Part shown: positions 7,808 through 18,525 of the stretch, in pieces
How positions within the stretch are numbered: position 1 is the stretch's first letter
How the letters are laid out: each line of letters begins with the position of its first letter
From: Alteromonas sp. BL110
GTDB taxonomy: Bacteria; Pseudomonadota; Gammaproteobacteria; Enterobacterales; Alteromonadaceae
Assembly: GCF_003443615.1 (NCBI RefSeq)
Contig: NZ_CP031967.1
Coordinates: 3,968,001-4,032,000 of the forward strand
Direction: 5' to 3'
DNA: 64,000 bases
Notes under the pieces: generated by a model
What the model saw: the letters and a program-made list of their open reading frames with translations, nothing else
The model's database searches: none
What the model was told of the DNA's origin: nothing
Made by a program: the position numbers and the translations under genes

Positions 7808-9900
7808 GAACGCAAAATCCAACACTGGTGTATTTTACCCTTACGAGCAAAATCTTCGGGTATGGTCTCGTGAGTTATATTTTCAATCGTCAAGCCAAGG
7901 GCATTAATGGCTGACTCGTCAAGCTTAAACCCACGTTTGTTGTTAGAGAAAATAATCGTCCCCTGCTCTTTTAAGCAGGCTTTGGCGTCGGTAAGCATCT
8001 TTACATGGTCGCGCTGAACGTCCCATGTGTTCTGCATGCGCTTTGAATTTGAAAACGACGGTGGGTCGATAAAAATAAGGTCATATTTACCTTTGTGCGT
8101 ACCTAACCATGTGGTGCAATCGGCTTGAATGAAGGCATGGGGGCCATTTAGTTTATTTAACGCTATATTTTTCTTTGCCCACTCTAAATACGTATTTGAC
8201 ATATCTACTGTAGTTACAGATTTTGCGCCGCCCTTTGCCGCAAATACCGAAACGCTGCCCGTGTAAGAGAACAGGTTGAGTACGTCTTTACCTTGGGATA
8301 AGGCTTGCACTTTTTGACGAGTATTGCGGTGGTCCAAGAAAAGACCCGTATCCAGGTAATCAGTAAGGTTAACCAGAAAACGTGCGTCGTTTTCGAACAC
8401 TTCCATCATTTCGCCAGACTGGTTTATTTTTTCGTATTGCTTAGTGCCTTTTTGCTGGCTACGTACCTTAAGTGCTATGTGCTTAGGAGAGACTCCAGTA
8501 ACTGCCGGTAGGTGTAGTAATACCTCTTGCAAGCGTTTACGCGCCTTGTCTTCCGAAACAGTCTTCGGAGGTGCATATTCTTGTACTACCAGCCAATCAC
8601 CGTATCTATCTACGGCCACGTTATAATCGGGAAGATCAGCGTCGTAAATTCGGTAGCAGTTTGTGTTAGCGCCCTTGATCCAGCCTTTCATACGCTTGAG
8701 GTTTTTCTTCAAACGATTAGCAAATTCATGGTTGCCGGCGTCTTCACTAAATTGAATCGTGTTTTGTTCATCAAGTACATAGTTAGCTAAACGGCACTCT
8801 AACTTACCATTATTCATGGCGTAATCTTTGGTTGCGCGTAGCTTTAATACCCGTAGCAAATCACGGTTACTACTAAGCAGCGATACATGCCAGCCTTTCC
8901 AAGCTTCTTTAAAACGTTTACCCCAATCGCTAAATAGCGGTATTAATGAAGTTAGTTCGCCTAAGCGTTCACCATACGGGGGGTTAGACACAACGTAACC
9001 TGGTGTGCTAACTGGCGGCGACGATTTCGTCGCATCTTGCTGAGAAAACGAAATATCATTGAATACGCCAGCGAAATCGGCATTAGCTTTTGCAATCGCA
9101 ACCATTTTACGACTGAAGTCGCCCGCATAAATACCGCCACAGCTTGGCTTTTGAACCGAAATGGCATGCTCTACCAAATCTTCCCAAATCTTTGCTTCGT
9201 GACCGAGCCATTTAGTAAAGCCCCAATATGAACGCTTAATCCCCGGCGCTATATTTCGAGCTATATAAGCAGCTTCTATTGCGATAGTGCCTGAGCCACA
9301 CATTAAATCTACCATGGGTGCATCGGTGTTTTCTGTCCAACCACTGCGCATAAGCATTGCGCTGGCGATATGCTCCTTAAGCGGAGCGTCACCGGTCTCT
9401 TGTCGGTACGCGCGTTGGTGCAGACTCGCTCCCGCTAAGTCTATACCCAATATCACATTGTCACGATGCAGTCTGGCATAAACAGAGATATCAGGGCTTT
9501 TACGCTCGACTGACGGGCGAGGCAAACCTTGCTCAACGAATGAGTCAACGATGGCGTCTTTAACACGAACCGCGCCAAACTGAGTATTTTTGATAGCAAA
9601 GTTAGTACCGATAAACTGTACAGATAAGGTATGACGTGAATCCATCTGCATTTGCCAGTCAATGCCCATAGCTGTGTTATACAAAGCCTCTGCATCGCCA
9701 GCTTTACCGGATGCTAGTACCCAGATTACGCGATTAGCCAAGCGTGACCATAAGCAAAGCTTATAAGCATCTTCTTTTGACCCTTCAAACTGAATGGTAC
9801 CAGGCCCCTGTTTAATGTGTGCATCAGGGCAAAGGCTTAGCACTTCTTGTTTCAATAGTTCGTCAAGACCGCGACTGGTCGTAACCAGAATAGTATTCAT
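7804..9900 (-). CDS. rlmL: Bifunctional 23S rRNA methyltransferase RlmKL
   Basis: Modifies 23S rRNA at two positions: the N-terminal half makes m2G2445 and the C-terminal half makes m7G2069 (E. coli numbering). It is 698 residues long (E. coli 702). The order is a THUMP-containing N-terminus, the first SAM-dependent domain with MVDLMCGSGTIAIEAA and catalytic NPPY (VVSNPPYGERLG), then the second domain with VLNLFSYTGSVSVFAAKGGA and IFIDPPSFSNSKRM. Both halves look intact. It is the first gene of a tightly coupled trio with the glutaredoxin-like gene and uup. The order pyrD - rlmL - uup matches E. coli, minus zapC and ycbX. Confidence 0.97.
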   Translation of the reverse strand: MNTILVTTSRGLDELLKQEVLSLCPDAHIKQGPGTIQFEGSKEDAYKLCLWSRLANRVIWVLASGKAGDAEALYNTAMGIDWQMQMDSRHTLSVQFIGTNFAIKNTQFGAVRVKDAIVDSFVEQGLPRPSVERKSPDISVYARLHRDNVILGIDLAGASLHQRAYRQETGDAPLKEHIASAMLMRSGWTENTDAPMVDLMCGSGTIAIEAAYIARNIAPGIKRSYWGFTKWLGHEAKIWEDLVEHAISVQKPSCGGIYAGDFSRKMVAIAKANADFAGVFNDISFSQQDATKSSPPVSTPGYVVSNPPYGERLGELTSLIPLFSDWGKRFKEAWKGWHVSLLSSNRDLLRVLKLRATKDYAMNNGKLECRLANYVLDEQNTIQFSEDAGNHEFANRLKKNLKRMKGWIKGANTNCYRIYDADLPDYNVAVDRYGDWLVVQEYAPPKTVSEDKARKRLQEVLLHLPAVTGVSPKHIALKVRSQQKGTKQYEKINQSGEMMEVFENDARFLVNLTDYLDTGLFLDHRNTRQKVQALSQGKDVLNLFSYTGSVSVFAAKGGAKSVTTVDMSNTYLEWAKKNIALNKLNGPHAFIQADCTTWLGTHKGKYDLIFIDPPSFSNSKRMQNTWDVQRDHVKMLTDAKACLKEQGTIIFSNNKRGFKLDESAINALGLTIENITHETIPEDFARKGKIHQCWILRS

Positions 9901-9984
9901 TCATGTACCTGTTTTTGATGTACGCGCTTAACTTGAAGCACGTACACGAGAGATTGGTTTCGGGTGTACTTTAATCCGACTGTA

Positions 9985-10992
9985 TTATAACGCGTTTACG
10001 ATACGTTTAACGAGTGATGGGCCTTGATAAATAAAGGCCGAGTAGACTTGCACTAATGATGCGCCTGCGTCTAACCGCGCTTGCGCCGCTTCGGGAGAGT
10101 CGATGCCCCCTACGCCGATAATAGGTATAGCGCGGTCAAGCGCCTTATTTAGTTTACGGGTTACTTCTAGGCTCATGTCGGTCATCACTGAACCGCTAAG
10201 GCCACCCATTTCATCAGCGTGCTGTAGTCCAGCAACCGAGTCACGTGAAAGCGTTGTATTTGTCGCGATCACACCGTCCATTTTGCTGTTAATTAGCGAT
10301 GCTGCAATACTTTCGATTTCAACATCACTTAAATCTGGCGCTATCTTAATAAATAGCGGTACGTATTTTCCGTGAGTTTGAGTTAGTGTTTCTTGCGCGG
10401 CTTTTAAGCCTACTAGCAACTTATCAAGCGCTTCACCGTATTGCAGATTTCTAAGCCCAGGCGTATTAGGTGATGAGATATTAATAGTGATATAGCTGGC
10501 GTAAGGATAAACCTTATTTAAGCAAATTAAATAATCGTCGAGTGCTTTCGCTTCTTCGGTGTCTTTGTTTTTACCAATGTTAATACCAATCGGCCCTTTA
10601 AACTGGGCTTTTTTTACTTGCTCGACAAGGTGATCAACACCTTTATTATTAAATCCCATGCGATTAATAATGGCGTGCTTTTCAGGAATTCTAAATAAGC
10701 GAGGTTTAGGATTGCCAGGCTGTGGACGAGGCGTGACTGTGCCAATCTCTACAAAACCAAACCCCATGCTTGAAAACGCATCAATACAATCACCGTTTTT
10801 ATCCAGGCCTGCGGCCAACCCCACAGGATTGTCGAAAGTCATGCCGGCAACGGTAACGGGCTTTTTAAGCGTTGGTGTGCTGTACATCCATTTCAGCGGT
10901 GTATGTTGTGTCTTGTTTAACCAATTAATGGTGAAATCGTGACTTTTTTCAGGCTCGCACTGAAGTAAGAACTTTTGCACTAGAGATTGCAT
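9985..10992 (-). CDS. pyrD: Dihydroorotate dehydrogenase (quinone), class 2
   Basis: Oxidises dihydroorotate to orotate in pyrimidine synthesis, passing electrons to membrane quinone. The sequence shows the class 2 N-terminal helix, [36 protein letters not shown], the NRMGFNN motif, [10 protein letters not shown] and [14 protein letters not shown], where class 2 enzymes have the catalytic Ser, and [22 protein letters not shown] at the flavin phosphate. I chose the ATG at 10992 (335 residues, E. coli 336) because the homologous N-terminus begins there. An in-frame GTG at 11046 would add 18 residues that match nothing I recognise. Neither start has a strong ribosome site. Confidence 0.95.
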   Translation of the reverse strand: MQSLVQKFLLQCEPEKSHDFTINWLNKTQHTPLKWMYSTPTLKKPVTVAGMTFDNPVGLAAGLDKNGDCIDAFSSMGFGFVEIGTVTPRPQPGNPKPRLFRIPEKHAIINRMGFNNKGVDHLVEQVKKAQFKGPIGINIGKNKDTEEAKALDDYLICLNKVYPYASYITINISSPNTPGLRNLQYGEALDKLLVGLKAAQETLTQTHGKYVPLFIKIAPDLSDVEIESIAASLINSKMDGVIATNTTLSRDSVAGLQHADEMGGLSGSVMTDMSLEVTRKLNKALDRAIPIIGVGGIDSPEAAQARLDAGASLVQVYSAFIYQGPSLVKRIVNAL

Positions 10993-11106
10993 GGTTGTGT
11001 TTAACGCTCGCTTATTAATGGTCTGTTGGTCGTAACTACGGCTCACGTTTACAGGTTATCTGAAAACAAAAAACGGTATAGAGCTCGTTAATGATAACCA
11101 ATCGGC

Positions 11107-11136
11107 CAATAAAAAGCCCTGATAAACAGGGCTTAA
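11107..11136 (-). terminator. Terminator of the glutamate dehydrogenase gene
   Basis: An 8-bp stem (11114-11121 with 11127-11134) with a 5-nt loop, followed on the minus strand by TTTTT. It lies just after the gdhB stop codon. Confidence 0.85.
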
Positions 11137-11156
11137 ATCATTAAGGTGCGTGTATT

Positions 11157-14100
11157 CTAATGGTTAGACTTCACGCTTAAAAGCATCAATTCGCGTAAAG
11201 CGACAGAAAATTTCGCAAATTCGTGAGTTGTACTGGTCTTAAACTCTGACATCATGTGATACCAACGTTTAAGAAGTACCTGATTACTCTCAATCCACTC
11301 ATCTAAAATTTGGTCGGCGTTGCTCACATCTTCGCGAGAAGCTAACAGATTTGCTGCAATTGAACGCTGCTGCCAATCAAGCTCTTCACGATATGATGCA
11401 CGTGCCAATGCCTGCCAGTGGTTACTTACCGCTTGATTGTTAATTTGGTCTAAGAACCAGTGAAGCTCTAAACGCGAACCCAACTGGTAATAAAGCTTAG
11501 CGACCACATCAGTATCGTGCTTGTCGGACTCTACAATTTGAGCCAAGTCAAAGCTTGAGAACATGTTTGAGAAGCTCGCTACTTGATAAGCAATATCCTG
11601 TGGCACGCCCTTTTCAATATACTTCTGCGTTTCCGCTTCTAATTGCGCATATTCGCTTTCAACTAAGTAATGCTGTAAGTTTTTCGACAAGATATCGAAT
11701 GTGCCGCGATAACTCGCAATGGCTTCTTCAATAGACTGTGCTTTATTGCCATGGCGAATATACCAACGTGAGGCTCGACGCATTATTCTGCGCGCTTCAT
11801 CAAGCATTTTAAGCTGAAGCTTGGCAGGAATAACGTTATCTAATTCTTCAATGCGCTCCCATAGTGTATTCATGTTGAAGATACCGTGCACAATCGCATA
11901 GGCATCTGCAATCTCGTTTACACTCGCACCTGTCTCTTCTTGCATTCTGAATACGAAGTTAAGGCCCATATCGTTAACCATATTGTTGGTTAATTTAGTA
12001 GCGATAATTTCGCTTCTGAGGGGGTGCTGCTGCATGTGAGCTGCAAATTTCTCGCGAAGTACTTTAGGAAAGGCTTCAACTAAGAGCTTACCGTGGTAAG
12101 GGTTGTCAGTAATTTCTGGAATATTAAGCGCATCTTTAAGCACCATTTTACCATAGGCTATTAACACGCTTAGTTCAGGGCGCGTTAGTCCCTGGTCGGT
12201 TGCCACGCGATCGGAAATTTCGTCATCACTCGGTATGAACTCTAGCTCACGGTTAAGCTGCCCTTCGCGTTCGAGACCGTGGATAAAGCGAAGTTGCTCT
12301 TTAAGTTGTTTCACGCCAGCTAACTCGGTAATAGAGATAGACTGGGTTTGACGGTAACAGTCTTTCAATACAATTCTGCTAACATCGTCAGTCATATCGT
12401 AAAGTAACTTATTACGCTGCTTAAGCGTTAGCTCGCCATCATTGACCAAGCTGTTAAGCAAAATCTTAATGTTAACTTCGTTATCAGAACAATCTACACC
12501 GCCAACGTTATCAATAAAGTCCGTGTTAACGCGGCCGCCGTTTGATGCATATTCAATACGACCGAGCTGAGTTAAGCCTAAGTTGCCGCCCTCACCTACA
12601 ATTTTCGCCTGGACGTCTTGGCCATTAACGCGTAGATCATCGTTTGCACGGTCACCCACTTCAGAGTGGGATTCTTTTTTACTTTTAATGTAGGTACCAA
12701 TTCCACCGTTCCAAAGTAAATCAACAGGCATTTTCAGAATGTTATGAATAAGCTCGTTAGGCGTCATTGTTAATTGACGCGTTCCCAACCACTTTTTCAT
12801 TTCTGGGGTCAGCTTGATTGACTTAGACGCACGACTAAATACACCACCGCCTTTGGAAATCAGTTTGCTATCGTAGTCTTCCCAGCTAAGGCTTGGATTT
12901 TCAAATAAACGTTGGCGCTCTTTGTAGCTTGCTGCCGCATCTGGGCTAGGGTCAAAGAAGATATGTAAGTGGTTAAATGCCGCAATTAACCGCGTGTGCT
13001 TTGACAGCAACATACCATTACCAAAAACATCCCCTGCCATATCACCCACGCCCACCGCGGTAAAATCTGTAGTCTGGCAATCGATACCAATTTCTCTAAA
13101 ATGGCGCTTCACCGACTCCCATCCGCCGCGCGCAGTGATGCCCATTTTCTTATGGTCGTATCCAATGCTTCCACCAGAGGCGAATGCATCACCTAACCAG
13201 AAACCAAACTCCTCTGCTATGCCATTCGCAATATCAGAGAAAGTGGCGGTACCTTTGTCTGCAGCTACAACCAAATATGGGTCATCGTCGTCTAGGCGTA
13301 CTACATCTTTCGGCGGAACTATCTCGCCATTAACAATGTTATCGGTAATATCTAACAAGCTTGTAATGAAAGTGCGATAACAAGCTTGCCCTTCTGCTTG
13401 AATAGCTGCTCGGCCCTCACCGACAGGCAGGTTTTTACAAACAAAACCGCCTTTCGCACCAACGGGAACAATGACTGTATTTTTAACCTGCTGCGCTTTC
13501 ACTAAGCCAAGTACTTCGGTTCTGAAATCTTCTTGACGGTCAGACCAACGCAGGCCACCGCGGGCCACTTTACCACCGCGAAGGTGCACGCCCTCTACGC
13601 GTGGGCTGTATACAAAGATTTCAAACTTAGGTAACGGTAGCGGCATCTCTGGAATAAGTTCAGGCATCATTTTAAATGACACATAAGACTTTTCGTTGCC
13701 CGCATCGTCTGGCTGATAAAAATTGGTACGTAAGGTTGCCGACATCATATCCAAATAACGACGGATAATACGGTCATCATCAAGGTTACTTACATTGTCT
13801 AGCTGAGCTTTGATCGTTTCTAGTATTGCGTCTTCTTTTTTCTGGTTACGCTTTTTCTTGGGGTCGAAGCGTTGGTCAAAGAAGTCTACCAATAAACGGG
13901 CAATGTCCGGATAGTTAGACAACGTGTTTGCAATATAGTCTCGGCTAAATGAGCTGCCAGTTTGGCGCATGTATTTGGCGTATGCACGCAGCACGGTCAC
14001 CTTTCGGCCTGTCATATTGGCGCCTAGTATGAGGCGGTTGAACGCATCATCTTCAAGTGTTTTGTACCACACCTTAGCAAAGGCATCTTGGAAAAGAGTT

Positions 14101-15995
14101 TGCGCCGCTTCCATATCAAAATGCTGACCACTTTTATGCAGCATGGTAAAGTCCATTACCCAGTTACGCTCACCTTCAGAACACGTGATTTTATAAGGAC
14201 TTTCATCGATTACGCGTAACCCAAAATTCTCAAGCATGGGCAATACATCAGACAAGTGAATAGGCTCTGCACGGTGGAAAAGCTTAAGCTTAACTACCTG
14301 GCTATCAGCATCTTCTTCTTGGGGGCGATAGAACAACATATCCAAGGTGTGACTGTCGTCAAGCATCTCTAGCTTGCCGATATCAACCAGCGCTGCCGAG
14401 GGTAGATTGTGCTCCATGTAACTACGAGAGAATGCATTGTTGTATTTGCGCTCAAGCGCCTTACCCGACGCTTCGCCGTGAGCCGCTGAAATTGCTGATG
14501 CCAGTCTGTCGTTCCAGGTTTTGGTCAACTCAATAATGTTTTGCTCTATTTCCTTCACATCGAATTCCGCGTTGTTGTCGTTGACTCTAGCAATGTAATG
14601 CGTACGGGCATATACAGACTCTGAAAAGAAGGTGGTAAATTCGACTTCTTCAGTAGCGCCTAATGATGCTTTAAGTAGCGCTTGGGTTTCTTTACGCAGT
14701 TGAGTGTTATAGCGCTCTCTTGGTACAAATACCATACAGGAGAAAAAGCGGCCAAATGTGTCTTTGCGAATAAACAGACGAGATATACCACGCTCCTGCA
14801 TTTGGAAAATGCCCATCACAATTTGCGCAAGTTCTTCTGCTGGGGTTTGCAGTAGTTCATCACGGGGATAGGTTTCAATTATATTCGCGAAAGCTTTGTA
14901 TGCATGTGTGCCTGGCTCAAAGCCAGATAATTCACAAATACGCTTAATCTTCTCTCGTAAAATGGGTAGCTGGGTTACGCTGTTGTTATAAAATGACGCT
15001 GAATAAAGCCCTAGGAAGCGATGCTCACCTACTACCTGCCCGTCTTTGTTAAATACCTTCACGCCTACATAATCCATATAGGCTGGACGATGCACGCGAG
15101 CACGAGAATTTGTTTTGGTCAGTATCAACGGGTTTTTGCTCAATGCTTCAGCTCTTGCTGATGCCGGCAGTCTGGATAACAGACGTTCGCGGTCGTTTAT
15201 TGAGTTTTTCAGAAGACCTAAGCTGGTGTCGTTTCTCGGTATCCACCTATGGTCGCCTTCAATTGCTTTGACCTCATAATAGCGATATCCCATCATGGTG
15301 AAGTTATGGTCACCTAGCCACTCGAGGTATTCCTTGGTCTGCTTTTTCGCATCTGCAGACACAGGCCAATTGTATTTCGCGTTATTTTTGATAACGTCTT
15401 GCAAGGTGCTAGTCATACCCTGCCAGTCTTCAACCGCTAAAGATACCTCATCAACCACTGAATGAAGTTCCTTAGTCAAAGCATCGATATCTTTTTTCGA
15501 TGTTTGTCTGTCGACTTCAATGAAAATGACGGTCTCTTTTTTTGCGCCATCAATGGTTTGGCCGGGTTCTGCAAAAGCTTCAAGTTTGTTCGCTTTGTCG
15601 CGCTTAACGCCTATGGGACTATGAAGAAATAAATGCGCGGTAATGTTCAACCGGTTCAGCAGCATACGCACAGAGTCAACTAAGAACGGCATGTCTGACA
15701 CAATAATCTCAACAATTGTATGGCTTGAGTGCCAGCCGTGTTTAGCTATTTCTGGATTGAAAACGCGAATGTAAGGCGAAGCGTATTCAAATTTTGCCAA
15801 ACCATTCCATAAACTAAGTGTTGCACCATAAAGGTCGCTGTCGTTGCGATTTTCTAGGTCGTCGCTTGATATGTTTTTATACAACAGACGTCCGAATTGC
15901 TGCACAAGAGACTTCTGCTTGGTATCTACTTTTTTATCAATAAGTGCAAATACATTGTCTAGCAGTACTGAGTGTCGCTGTGAGGTGACTGTCAT
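11157..15995 (-). CDS. gdhB: NAD-specific glutamate dehydrogenase (large, ~180 kDa class)
   Basis: A 1612-residue enzyme that converts glutamate to 2-oxoglutarate and ammonia with NAD+, a catabolic entry of amino acids into the TCA cycle. The long N-terminal region of ~700 residues should contain ACT-like regulatory segments. The catalytic core is marked by VARGGLRWSDRQEDFRTEVL, QVKNTVIVPVGAKGGFV and VGDMAGDVFGNGM. The Rossmann part shows KIVGEGGNLGLTQLGRIE and NVGGVDCSDNEVNIKILL. The C-terminal helical part of ~400 residues is complete. Length and motif order fit the L_180 class known from Pseudomonas and Streptomyces; the symbol gdhB follows Pseudomonas usage. The gene is monocistronic, with its own terminator. 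About 145 bp upstream, before the next operon's terminator, must hold its promoter. Confidence 0.96.
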   Translation of the reverse strand: MTVTSQRHSVLLDNVFALIDKKVDTKQKSLVQQFGRLLYKNISSDDLENRNDSDLYGATLSLWNGLAKFEYASPYIRVFNPEIAKHGWHSSHTIVEIIVSDMPFLVDSVRMLLNRLNITAHLFLHSPIGVKRDKANKLEAFAEPGQTIDGAKKETVIFIEVDRQTSKKDIDALTKELHSVVDEVSLAVEDWQGMTSTLQDVIKNNAKYNWPVSADAKKQTKEYLEWLGDHNFTMMGYRYYEVKAIEGDHRWIPRNDTSLGLLKNSINDRERLLSRLPASARAEALSKNPLILTKTNSRARVHRPAYMDYVGVKVFNKDGQVVGEHRFLGLYSASFYNNSVTQLPILREKIKRICELSGFEPGTHAYKAFANIIETYPRDELLQTPAEELAQIVMGIFQMQERGISRLFIRKDTFGRFFSCMVFVPRERYNTQLRKETQALLKASLGATEEVEFTTFFSESVYARTHYIARVNDNNAEFDVKEIEQNIIELTKTWNDRLASAISAAHGEASGKALERKYNNAFSRSYMEHNLPSAALVDIGKLEMLDDSHTLDMLFYRPQEEDADSQVVKLKLFHRAEPIHLSDVLPMLENFGLRVIDESPYKITCSEGERNWVMDFTMLHKSGQHFDMEAAQTLFQDAFAKVWYKTLEDDAFNRLILGANMTGRKVTVLRAYAKYMRQTGSSFSRDYIANTLSNYPDIARLLVDFFDQRFDPKKKRNQKKEDAILETIKAQLDNVSNLDDDRIIRRYLDMMSATLRTNFYQPDDAGNEKSYVSFKMMPELIPEMPLPLPKFEIFVYSPRVEGVHLRGGKVARGGLRWSDRQEDFRTEVLGLVKAQQVKNTVIVPVGAKGGFVCKNLPVGEGRAAIQAEGQACYRTFITSLLDITDNIVNGEIVPPKDVVRLDDDDPYLVVAADKGTATFSDIANGIAEEFGFWLGDAFASGGSIGYDHKKMGITARGGWESVKRHFREIGIDCQTTDFTAVGVGDMAGDVFGNGMLLSKHTRLIAAFNHLHIFFDPSPDAAASYKERQRLFENPSLSWEDYDSKLISKGGGVFSRASKSIKLTPEMKKWLGTRQLTMTPNELIHNILKMPVDLLWNGGIGTYIKSKKESHSEVGDRANDDLRVNGQDVQAKIVGEGGNLGLTQLGRIEYASNGGRVNTDFIDNVGGVDCSDNEVNIKILLNSLVNDGELTLKQRNKLLYDMTDDVSRIVLKDCYRQTQSISITELAGVKQLKEQLRFIHGLEREGQLNRELEFIPSDDEISDRVATDQGLTRPELSVLIAYGKMVLKDALNIPEITDNPYHGKLLVEAFPKVLREKFAAHMQQHPLRSEIIATKLTNNMVNDMGLNFVFRMQEETGASVNEIADAYAIVHGIFNMNTLWERIEELDNVIPAKLQLKMLDEARRIMRRASRWYIRHGNKAQSIEEAIASYRGTFDILSKNLQHYLVESEYAQLEAETQKYIEKGVPQDIAYQVASFSNMFSSFDLAQIVESDKHDTDVVAKLYYQLGSRLELHWFLDQINNQAVSNHWQALARASYREELDWQQRSIAANLLASREDVSNADQILDEWIESNQVLLKRWYHMMSEFKTSTTHEFAKFSVALRELMLLSVKSNH

Positions 15996-16140
15996 TTGTT
16001 AACCTTTTTTGAATGTCGTAATACCAATTCAACTTGGTATAAGTGCCGAGTACCTAACTATTTTCTCTAATAAATGGCGCTAATGAAAGCCCATTTTTAA
16101 CCTTATATTAACAGCATAGATAACTATGCAGAAAACACCC

Positions 16141-16168
16141 AAAAAAAAGGGCCTAAAGGCCCTTTTTT
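16141..16168 (-). terminator. Terminator of the RND/YCF48 transcript
   Basis: An 11-bp perfect stem (16143-16153 with 16158-16168) with a TAAA loop. The A-run at 16141-16148 gives a T-run on the minus strand just after the RND permease stop. The T-run on the plus strand means it could also stop antisense reading. Confidence 0.9.
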
Positions 16169-16191
16169 ATGCGTAGCTATGCAAAAATAAT

Positions 16192-18510
16192 TTATGCATC
16201 AGGGTCGTTCTTATTCCACCACAGGAATCTAGCTAAAGCGGGCAGTACAATTATTGCGCCAAGCATGTTCACAACAAACATAAACGTTAGCAATATACCC
16301 ATATCCATTTGGAACTTAAGTGAAGAGAACACCCAGGTGCTTACGCCTATAGCTAGCGTTATGCCAGTAAACAGCACTGCACTTCCGCGCTCTTTCAAAG
16401 CAGCGAAATAAGCTTCTTGAACGGTAGCACCTTTCTTCAGCATTAAGCTTTTGGTAGAAAGGATATAAATACCATAGTCCACTCCGATTCCCACGCCAAG
16501 TGCGATAACTGGTAATGTAGAAACGGTGAGGCCAATTTGCAGGTATGTCATTAGCGCTTGAGCCAACACTGACACCACATACAGCGGTATTACGACGACT
16601 AACGTGGCACGAATTGAGCGGAAACTTATTAAACACAACGCGATAACAGCACCAAATACGTAGAGCATCATTGGATCTTGTGCTGCGCTGACCGCTTCAT
16701 TGGTAGCAGCCATTACGCCAACAGGACCAGAAGCAAGACTAAACTTCATATCGTCAGTTTGGTATTCATCACGGTAAGATTTAACGGCATCAACAACGCG
16801 AGAGATAGTTTCCGCCTTGTGATCTTCCATAAACAGTATGATAGGCATAACTGAACAATCGCCGTTAAGCAGCCCAGACGAGGTAGGTACGCGAGAAATA
16901 GCCTGAACTAACGTCTGTTGATTGCGCGGAAGAACTTGCCATTTAACATTCCCTTCGTTGTAACCGGCATTCACAATTTTGGCTACTGATGCAAGAGATA
17001 CCGCAGACTGGACGCCTTGTACGTTCTCCATTTTCCATTGGAAGTCGTCCATGGCTTTCATCACACTGTGCGAGGTACAAGCTTCAGGCGTAGTCTCTAC
17101 AAGTATAGAGATATAATCCACCGTAACTTCGTATTTATCAGTGATTAAAAAGGTGTCTTCGTTGTAACGAGAAGTTTCGTGTAGCGCTGGTGCGCCGGCG
17201 TGCAAGTCCCCTATCTTCATGTTTTGTGCTTGGAAATGACCGAGCACGAACAAAATAGCGGTGACAATTAGAATAAACGCGGCTGGCTTTTTACGTGAAC
17301 ACGCCGCAATTACTTCCCAGAATTTAGAATTTGCGTTTTCCTTACCTGCGAATTTCTCTACATACTTCTGGTCTAACTTTAAGAAACTCATTAGAACAGG
17401 AAGTAATAAAAGATTGGTCAGTATAATTACCGCAACACCCATACTCGCTGTTATTGCTAGCTCGCGAATAATACCAATATCAATGACCAGTAGCGTCATA
17501 AAACCTACAGTATCTGATAATAAGGCTATTCCGCCTGGAACTAATAGGTTTCTAAACGCAGCCATAGACGCCCGTTTAGCGCCAATACCTGTCACCGCTT
17601 GCTTTTCTACCGCGTTAATCATTTGAACGCCGTGGCTCACACCGATGGCAAATACAAGGAAAGGCACTAGAATTGACATAGGGTCCATGCCAAAACCAAT
17701 GGAAGTCAAAAGTCCAAGCTGCCAGATGACGGCGATAATTGAACATAGCAATGGCAACACGGTAAGCATGAGGCTTCGAGAGAAGAAGTACACCATAACG
17801 GCCGTAATTGCGATAGCAATAGCGAAAAACAGTAGTACATCTTTAGCGCCATCGGCCACGTCGCCAATCATTTTCGCAAACCCAATAATATGGACAGACG
17901 TATTTTCGTTTTCGTATTGACCGCGAAGCTGTTCTTCAAGCTCTGCTGCTAACGCAAGGGTATCAAGCGGCTCTCCCGTTTGAGGGTCAATGTCTAGCAA
18001 CTGCGCGGTTACCATTGCACAGCTGTAGTCACTTGAAACCTGTCTACCAACGATGTTCGCTTTTTCTACGTTCGCAGCCACGAGCTCTAAAGCTTCAGGG
18101 TTTGACGAGTCAAAGTCGGCTGGGATAACAGGCCCGCCAGCAAAACCACCTTCCACAATTTCAGTGAAGCGTGTAGACGGAGAGAATAGTGAAATTACCA
18201 AAGAACGGTTTACGCCATTTATGAAGAAAAGCTGGTCGTGAACATTCTTTAACGTATCGAAGAAATTTTGATTATAAATATTATCGTTTTTATCACATAC
18301 TGAAACTAAGATGTTGTTGGCCCCACCAAAATCTTGGCGGTGCTCAATATACGTTTTCATGTACTCGTGATTAAGCGGAATATTTTTTTCGAAACCTGCG
18401 TCTAGGCGCATTTGTGAGGCTTGGTAACCTAGAAAAACCGTTGCAATGGCAAACAGTGCCACCACAATTTTGCGGTTACCAAACACTAATTTTTCAAGAA
18501 AATGGGTCAT
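16192..18510 (-). CDS. RND superfamily (MMPL-type) transporter permease
   Basis: A 772-residue inner-membrane protein with the RND duplication: one N-terminal helix, a periplasmic loop of ~200 residues, a block of about six helices (from AKDVLLFFAIAIAITAVMVYF), a second helix and loop from ~residue 410, and a second helix block (from MLYVFGAVIALCLISF). The segments VFAIGVSHGVQMINAV and LGVGIGVDYGIYILS, each following a helix, are the typical RND/MMPL positions. It lacks the length and loops of tripartite drug pumps and resembles the permeases predicted to move lipids or hydrophobic molecules. It begins 15 bp after the YCF48-like gene, in a module with DUF1329 and DUF1302. The substrate is unknown; RND-driven lipid or hydrophobic compound transport is inference. 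Confidence 0.9.
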   Translation of the reverse strand: MTHFLEKLVFGNRKIVVALFAIATVFLGYQASQMRLDAGFEKNIPLNHEYMKTYIEHRQDFGGANNILVSVCDKNDNIYNQNFFDTLKNVHDQLFFINGVNRSLVISLFSPSTRFTEIVEGGFAGGPVIPADFDSSNPEALELVAANVEKANIVGRQVSSDYSCAMVTAQLLDIDPQTGEPLDTLALAAELEEQLRGQYENENTSVHIIGFAKMIGDVADGAKDVLLFFAIAIAITAVMVYFFSRSLMLTVLPLLCSIIAVIWQLGLLTSIGFGMDPMSILVPFLVFAIGVSHGVQMINAVEKQAVTGIGAKRASMAAFRNLLVPGGIALLSDTVGFMTLLVIDIGIIRELAITASMGVAVIILTNLLLLPVLMSFLKLDQKYVEKFAGKENANSKFWEVIAACSRKKPAAFILIVTAILFVLGHFQAQNMKIGDLHAGAPALHETSRYNEDTFLITDKYEVTVDYISILVETTPEACTSHSVMKAMDDFQWKMENVQGVQSAVSLASVAKIVNAGYNEGNVKWQVLPRNQQTLVQAISRVPTSSGLLNGDCSVMPIILFMEDHKAETISRVVDAVKSYRDEYQTDDMKFSLASGPVGVMAATNEAVSAAQDPMMLYVFGAVIALCLISFRSIRATLVVVIPLYVVSVLAQALMTYLQIGLTVSTLPVIALGVGIGVDYGIYILSTKSLMLKKGATVQEAYFAALKERGSAVLFTGITLAIGVSTWVFSSLKFQMDMGILLTFMFVVNMLGAIIVLPALARFLWWNKNDPDA

Positions 18511-18525
18511 TGTTTTTATACTGCC

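Noticed and set aside
12994..13380. 128-codon plus-strand frame inside the glutamate dehydrogenase gene
   Set aside because: Antisense shadow of a strongly conserved coding region; Pro/Ser-rich composition typical of such shadows.
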